The position numbers were made by a program, and so were the translations under genes. Shown here in pieces: positions 60,304-64,000 of a stretch of DNA of 64,000 bases. The notes under the pieces are model-generated. The model searched no databases, had not been told where the DNA came from, and saw only the letters and a list, made by a program, of their open reading frames with translations. The DNA is taken from assembly GCF_900109995.1 (NCBI RefSeq), contig NZ_FOCB01000012.1, forward strand, positions 1-64,000, written 5' to 3'. The stretch comes from Pseudomonas sp. ok272. Its GTDB lineage: Bacteria; Pseudomonadota; Gammaproteobacteria; Pseudomonadales; Pseudomonadaceae. Each line of letters starts with the position of its first letter. Within the stretch, counting starts at the first letter, position 1.

Positions 60304-60945
60304 ATGAATTACGAAGCCTGGTTATTGTTGTTCGAGGGGGCCTGGACCACCTTGTGGATCTCCGCGGTTGCCATCGCGCTGGGGGTAGTGTTCGGGCTAT
60401 TCATTGCCGCTGGCAGGATGTCTCGGGTGCCGTTGCTCGGCCCCCTTCTAGGGATCTATGTCACGTTTGCCCGAGCAACGCCGTTGGTCACGCTGACGCT
60501 GTTCCTGTTCCTTTCTGCACCAACGTTCGGCATCGAGATGAACCGGTACGCGGCGGCGATCATTGCGCTGACCGTCAACACCGCCGCCTTCAACGCGGAA
60601 ATCTGGCGCTCGGCCTTCCTGGGGTTTTCCAAGGATCAGCGTGAGGCCGCGCTATCGAGTGGCATGACGCCCTGGGTGTCGTTCCGCCGGATCATGTTCC
60701 CGCAGGTGATGATCAGCAGTTTGCCGGGGCTGGTTAACGAGATGTCGTTCCTGATCAAGGCGAGCCCGGCCATCGCGGTGATCGGGATTGTCGACCTGAC
60801 CCGGGTCACCAATCGCATCACCTCGGTGACCTACGAACCGCTGCCGCCGATTCTGGCGGCCGCGCTGTTGTACATGCTGATCATCGGCAGCCTGCTCAAG
60901 TTGCAGGCGCTTGCCGAAACCAAAGCCAATCGGCTGGCCATGTGA
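60304..60945 (+). CDS. Amino-acid ABC importer permease, first subunit
   Basis: A 213-residue inner-membrane permease of the HisMQ/GlnP type with five membrane helices. The ATPase contact loop is SKDQREAALSSGMTPWVSFRRIMFPQ (GxxxxxxxxxxxxP pattern). ATG 60304 follows GGAGG by 7 nt. It precedes the second permease by 10 nt. Confidence 0.94.
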   Translation: MNYEAWLLLFEGAWTTLWISAVAIALGVVFGLFIAAGRMSRVPLLGPLLGIYVTFARATPLVTLTLFLFLSAPTFGIEMNRYAAAIIALTVNTAAFNAEIWRSAFLGFSKDQREAALSSGMTPWVSFRRIMFPQVMISSLPGLVNEMSFLIKASPAIAVIGIVDLTRVTNRITSVTYEPLPPILAAALLYMLIIGSLLKLQALAETKANRLAM

Positions 60946-60955
60946 GGGGACGATC

Positions 60956-61618
60956 ATGAGTGAATGGGAAATCATCTGGCAGTCCCGGGACATCTTTCTC
61001 AAGGGGCTTGGCAATACCGCGCTGCTGTTCGCACTGTCGTTCAGCGGAGCGTTTCTGATCGGTTGCATGGCCAACTACTTCCTGGATCGCGGCCTGTGGG
61101 TCAGGCAGGCCTGTCGCTTGTACATGAGCGTGATGCGCATGGTGCCATTCCTGGTGCTGGTCTATCTGATCTACTACGGCTTGCCGCAGTATGGTATTCG
61201 CATCGATGCCTGGACCGCCGGTGCGATAGCGCTGGCGCTCTATCACGGCGCCTACTTTGCGGAGATCTTGCGTGGCAACCGATTGACCCTGCCACTGGGC
61301 CAGGTCGAATCGGCGAAGGCCCATGGCTTCAGGCCGTTGCCGATGTACCTGCATATTGTCTTGCCGCAATTGTTGTTTCGTTCGCGGCCGCTGATCGGCA
61401 ACCAGATGGTCTACGCGATGAAGGACACGTCCTTTTTGTCGATCATCACGGTGCAGGAGCTGACGGCCGCGGCGAACACCGTGCAGTCGAGCTACTTCAT
61501 TCCGACCAAGGCCTTTATTGTCAGCATCGCGTTTTACATCATCCTCAGCATGCTCATGGATCTGGGCTTGAGACGTGCGGGAACCCAAGGCGTCCAGCGA
61601 GGTTTTGAACATGCATGA
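60956..61618 (+). CDS. Amino-acid ABC importer permease, second subunit
   Basis: A 220-residue HisMQ-type permease forming a heterodimer with the preceding protein. It has five membrane helices and the EAA-like loop GQVESAKAHGFRPLPMYLHIVLPQ. ATG 60956 has GGGGAC 6 nt upstream. The last eight bases overlap the start of the ATPase gene. Confidence 0.94.
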   Translation: MSEWEIIWQSRDIFLKGLGNTALLFALSFSGAFLIGCMANYFLDRGLWVRQACRLYMSVMRMVPFLVLVYLIYYGLPQYGIRIDAWTAGAIALALYHGAYFAEILRGNRLTLPLGQVESAKAHGFRPLPMYLHIVLPQLLFRSRPLIGNQMVYAMKDTSFLSIITVQELTAAANTVQSSYFIPTKAFIVSIAFYIILSMLMDLGLRRAGTQGVQRGFEHA

Positions 61619-62369
61619 ACATGCAGCGGTACAGATTTCAGGCTTGTCCAAGTGTTTTGGCGGCATCGAGGTCCTCAGGGGGGTGAACCTCACTGTGTCA
61701 AAAGGTGAGGTCGTCAGCGTGCTGGGTTCATCCGGCTCAGGTAAATCGACCATGTTGCGTTGCATCAACTGGCTTGAAGTGCCGGATCAAGGCCGGATCG
61801 AGATTGCCGGCCAGCGTATTGGGGTAAACGACGCCGGCAAGGCCATGGGCCAACGCGAGTTGGCCGCGATTCGCGCTAAAACCGCGATGGTGTTCCAAGG
61901 GTTCAACCTTTGGCCACACCTCACCGTGCTGCAGAACGTCATGGAAGCGCCCATGCGCGTCAAGGGCGTGCATCGGGCCGAAGCGTTGAAGCAGGCCAGT
62001 GAGCTGCTGGAAAAGGTGGGGATGGCGGATAAGGCGCAGGCGTATCCGTTCACCCTGTCGGGCGGTCAAAAGCAACGGGTTGCCATTGCGCGCGCCCTGG
62101 CGATGAACCCGGAGGTCATCCTCTTTGATGAACCGACGTCGGCGCTCGACCCTGAGCGGGTAGGAGAGGTCCTGCAGGTGATGAAAAACCTCTCCGCCGA
62201 AGGCTACACGATGATTGTCGTGACCCATGAAATGGAGTTCGCCCGAGCCGTTTCCGATCAGGTGGTGTTTCTGGAGAAGGGCGAAATCATCGAGCAGGCC
62301 ACGCCGCAGAAATTCTTCAGCAACCCCGATACCGATCGCGTCAGGAAGTTTTTGGAGCTGATGAACTAG
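61611..62369 (+). CDS. Amino-acid ABC importer ATPase (GlnQ/HisP type)
   Basis: A 252-residue ATPase with Walker A LGSSGSGKSTMLRC, Q-loop VFQGFNLWPHLT, signature TLSGGQKQRVAIARALAM, Walker B VILFDEPTSALDPE and switch VTHEMEF. The N-terminal ATG 61611 follows GAGG by 8 nt and overlaps the permease gene. Length is that of polar amino-acid importers. It completes the transporter and leaves 99 bp before the regulator gene. Confidence 0.95.
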   Translation: MHEHAAVQISGLSKCFGGIEVLRGVNLTVSKGEVVSVLGSSGSGKSTMLRCINWLEVPDQGRIEIAGQRIGVNDAGKAMGQRELAAIRAKTAMVFQGFNLWPHLTVLQNVMEAPMRVKGVHRAEALKQASELLEKVGMADKAQAYPFTLSGGQKQRVAIARALAMNPEVILFDEPTSALDPERVGEVLQVMKNLSAEGYTMIVVTHEMEFARAVSDQVVFLEKGEIIEQATPQKFFSNPDTDRVRKFLELMN

Positions 62370-62414
62370 CGCCGGGGGTTACCGCGGTCCCTGTTCGGCA
62401 GGTTAGGGTGTGAC

Positions 62415-62437
62415 GCGCCGAGCAGGGCGCTTTATTG
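62415..62437 (+). terminator. Weak terminator after the ABC ATPase gene
   Basis: GCGCC-GAGCAG-GGCGC followed by TTTATTG, about 45 nt past the stop. The stem is short and would be leaky. Confidence 0.45.
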
Positions 62438-62468
62438 ATGGGCGCGAGCCATGGAACGTGAGGTTTGA

Positions 62469-64000
62469 ATGTCAGTATCGTTGATTGGCGAGCGGATCCA
62501 GGATCAGTTGGACAGACGCTCGGCCATCTCGTTGCAACAGCAGCTGTATCGGCAACTGCGCACGCTGATCGAGGAGGGCACATTGCGGCCTTCCTCGCGG
62601 CTTCCCTCAAGCCGCAGTCTGGCGAACCAGTTGAACGTTTCGCGCATTACCATCGTCGCGGCTTTTGACATGCTGACGGCCGATGGCTACCTGGTCGGCT
62701 CGGTGGGCAGTGGCACCTTCGTCGTAGAGCAACCGCCGACCCGCTCGCATGTCGCGACCGGCCAAGGGGTGGCCCCGGACGAAATTTCCTTGCGTGGAAG
62801 GCTGATACTCTCCGGTGCATCCGGGTTGCAGGAGCGCGAAGGTGCGTTCCTGCCCGGCGTACCCGATGTCTCAGCGTTTCCCTATATCGTCTGGCAACGC
62901 TTGCAAAATCGCTACCTGGGCAAAAACCTGTCGCAACTGAGCGGTTATGCCAATGGCGGCGGGTACCTGCCCTTGCGCCGAGCGTTGGCCGACTACCTGC
63001 GGGTTGCCCGTGGTGTGCGCTGTGGACCCGAGCAAGTGCTGATCACCATGGGTACCCAGCAATCGCTGGATCTCACGTTGCGCCTGCTCACCGATTCCAA
63101 CGACCAGGTGTGTATCGAGAACCCCTCACACTGGGCCGGCGCCCTGATGCTCAAATCCCTCGGTGTTCGTTCAATCGCCGTGCCCGTTGATCATGAGGGG
63201 ATCGTCATGACCGACGAACACTTCGCGATGAACCCCAAGCTGGTGTTCGTCACGCCCTCGCATCAGTTTCCCATGGGCAGCATTCTGTCCAGTGCGCGGC
63301 GCGAGCGCCTGCTACAGGAAGCCGAGCGGCGCAACTTCTGGATTGTCGAGGATGACTACGACAGCGAGCTGCGGTACGACATGGCACCGTCGCCCTCCTT
63401 GCAGGGTGAGGACCGGGCGGGCCGGGTGATTTACCTGGGGACCTTCAGCAAAGTGATGTATCCGGGGCTGCGCATGAGCTACATGGTCGTCCCAGCGTCG
63501 TTGAGCCAATCGATGGTGCGCGGCCTGCTGAGTCTGTACCGGCCTGGGCACCTACCGCTTCAGGCGGCGCTGTCGGACTTCCTCAATGACGGTCACTTGA
63601 CCCGCCACCTGATCAACGTGCGCCCGTTGTACGCGGCACGGCAGGCCGAGCTGCGCAAATGCATGATCGAAGCGTTCGGCGAGGCGATTTACCTGAGTGG
63701 CGGCTTTGCCGGGTTGCACCTGACCTTGCGGTTTCGCGAGCTGCTGGATCTGGATCACTTACAGGCCGAGGCCGCGCGGCGGGACGTCCTGCTGCGGCGA
63801 TTGAGTGCCTTCAATCACGCGGTGGGTCCTTTCCAGGATGGTTTTGTGCTGGGCTACGGCGCACTCAATCAGGACGACATCGGCGCGGCGGTAAAGCGTC
63901 TGCATGAGGCCTACCTGTGCATCCGCCAGGGCGCCCGGAAAAGCGCTAGGGCTGACGCCGGGGCAACCACAGCGACACACACAAGCCACGTTGATTCGCC
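62469..64000 (+). CDS. MocR-type regulator: GntR DNA-binding domain fused to an aminotransferase-like domain (cut by window end)
   Basis: More than 510 residues are present with no stop before the end. Residues about 15-85 form the GntR winged helix (LQQQLYRQLRTLIEEGTLRP, SRSLANQLNVSRITIVAAFDML). From about 120 on lies a fold-type I aminotransferase domain that binds PLP but should sense, not convert, its ligand. It has MGTQQSLDLTL, ENPSHWAG, VEDDYDSELRYD and the PLP Lys in GTFSKVMYPGLRMSYMV. MocR proteins such as GabR and TauR control transaminases and importers for omega-amino acids, exactly the neighbours here. The protein is probably complete within a few more residues. Confidence 0.93.
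   Translation, partial: MSVSLIGERIQDQLDRRSAISLQQQLYRQLRTLIEEGTLRPSSRLPSSRSLANQLNVSRITIVAAFDMLTADGYLVGSVGSGTFVVEQPPTRSHVATGQGVAPDEISLRGRLILSGASGLQEREGAFLPGVPDVSAFPYIVWQRLQNRYLGKNLSQLSGYANGGGYLPLRRALADYLRVARGVRCGPEQVLITMGTQQSLDLTLRLLTDSNDQVCIENPSHWAGALMLKSLGVRSIAVPVDHEGIVMTDEHFAMNPKLVFVTPSHQFPMGSILSSARRERLLQEAERRNFWIVEDDYDSELRYDMAPSPSLQGEDRAGRVIYLGTFSKVMYPGLRMSYMVVPASLSQSMVRGLLSLYRPGHLPLQAALSDFLNDGHLTRHLINVRPLYAARQAELRKCMIEAFGEAIYLSGGFAGLHLTLRFRELLDLDHLQAEAARRDVLLRRLSAFNHAVGPFQDGFVLGYGALNQDDIGAAVKRLHEAYLCIRQGARKSARADAGATTATHTSHVDS

Overview
The window is GC-rich Pseudomonas chromosome, most likely of the P. fluorescens group. The evidence is a complete fapABCDEF functional-amyloid operon, an arnBCADTEF-ugd lipid A operon in the gene order I know from Pseudomonas, many GTGGGAGCGAGC-type REP elements, and tight ATGA-overlapping operons. 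No rRNA, tRNA or CRISPR array was seen.

Layout. 1-2040: a partial unknown gene, a wrecked RND efflux-pump tail, and a complete 1.3-kb IS3-family insertion sequence with 3-bp target duplication and a -1 frameshift signal. 2041-6951 (minus): the Fap amyloid operon, with a good sigma-54 promoter candidate upstream of fapA and a hairpin between fapC and fapD. 7316-8400: pnuC plus a NadR-type kinase (NAD salvage). 8401-9114: a large REP cluster holding a 145-bp inverted-repeat element. 9115-16000: chemoreceptor, uppP, DUF1294 protein, YjbR-like protein, LysR/azoreductase pair, and a secreted alpha/beta hydrolase. 16025-25674: AraC-type regulator, then acyl-CoA synthetase, short-chain dehydrogenase, thiolase, acyl-CoA dehydrogenase and enoyl-CoA hydratase, with a convergent acyl-CoA dehydrogenase and 3-hydroxyisobutyryl-CoA hydrolase. 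Together these fit isoleucine and valine (short branched acyl-CoA) catabolism.

25869-28015: HPP-family membrane protein and an MFS transporter whose 5' end runs into repeats. 28393-38803 (minus): one ten-gene-like unit arnB-C-A-D-T-E-F-ugd plus an extra GT-C glycosyltransferase, for making and attaching 4-amino-arabinose to lipid A. 39247-40188: a solitary tyrosine recombinase in AT-rich surroundings. 40251-43964: an FbpABC ferric-iron importer with a Fur box. 44210-48378: a second full-length ArnT, another ArnT-like glycosyltransferase and an Ais-like periplasmic phosphatase, so envelope-modification genes flank the iron importer on both sides.

48753-55375: a TPR/winged-helix-like regulator with a small beta-propeller protein, an LprI-MliC double-domain lysozyme-inhibitor-like protein, a FadR-type GntR regulator, a polyamine-type binding protein and a gamma-glutamyltransferase homologue. 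55513-64000: an aromatic-acid-type MFS transporter, a large repeat cluster, and a class III aminotransferase divergent from an amino-acid ABC importer, followed by a MocR-type regulator cut by the window end. A 14-bp inverted repeat, one arm near each divergent start, is a strong candidate operator.

The most striking non-coding structure is a family of composite REP blocks near 8.5-9.0, 15.5-15.7, 28.0-28.4 and 57.3-57.7 kb. Two of them carry the same 145-bp element with 18-bp inverted ends and 10-bp target duplications; the other two are empty at that site.
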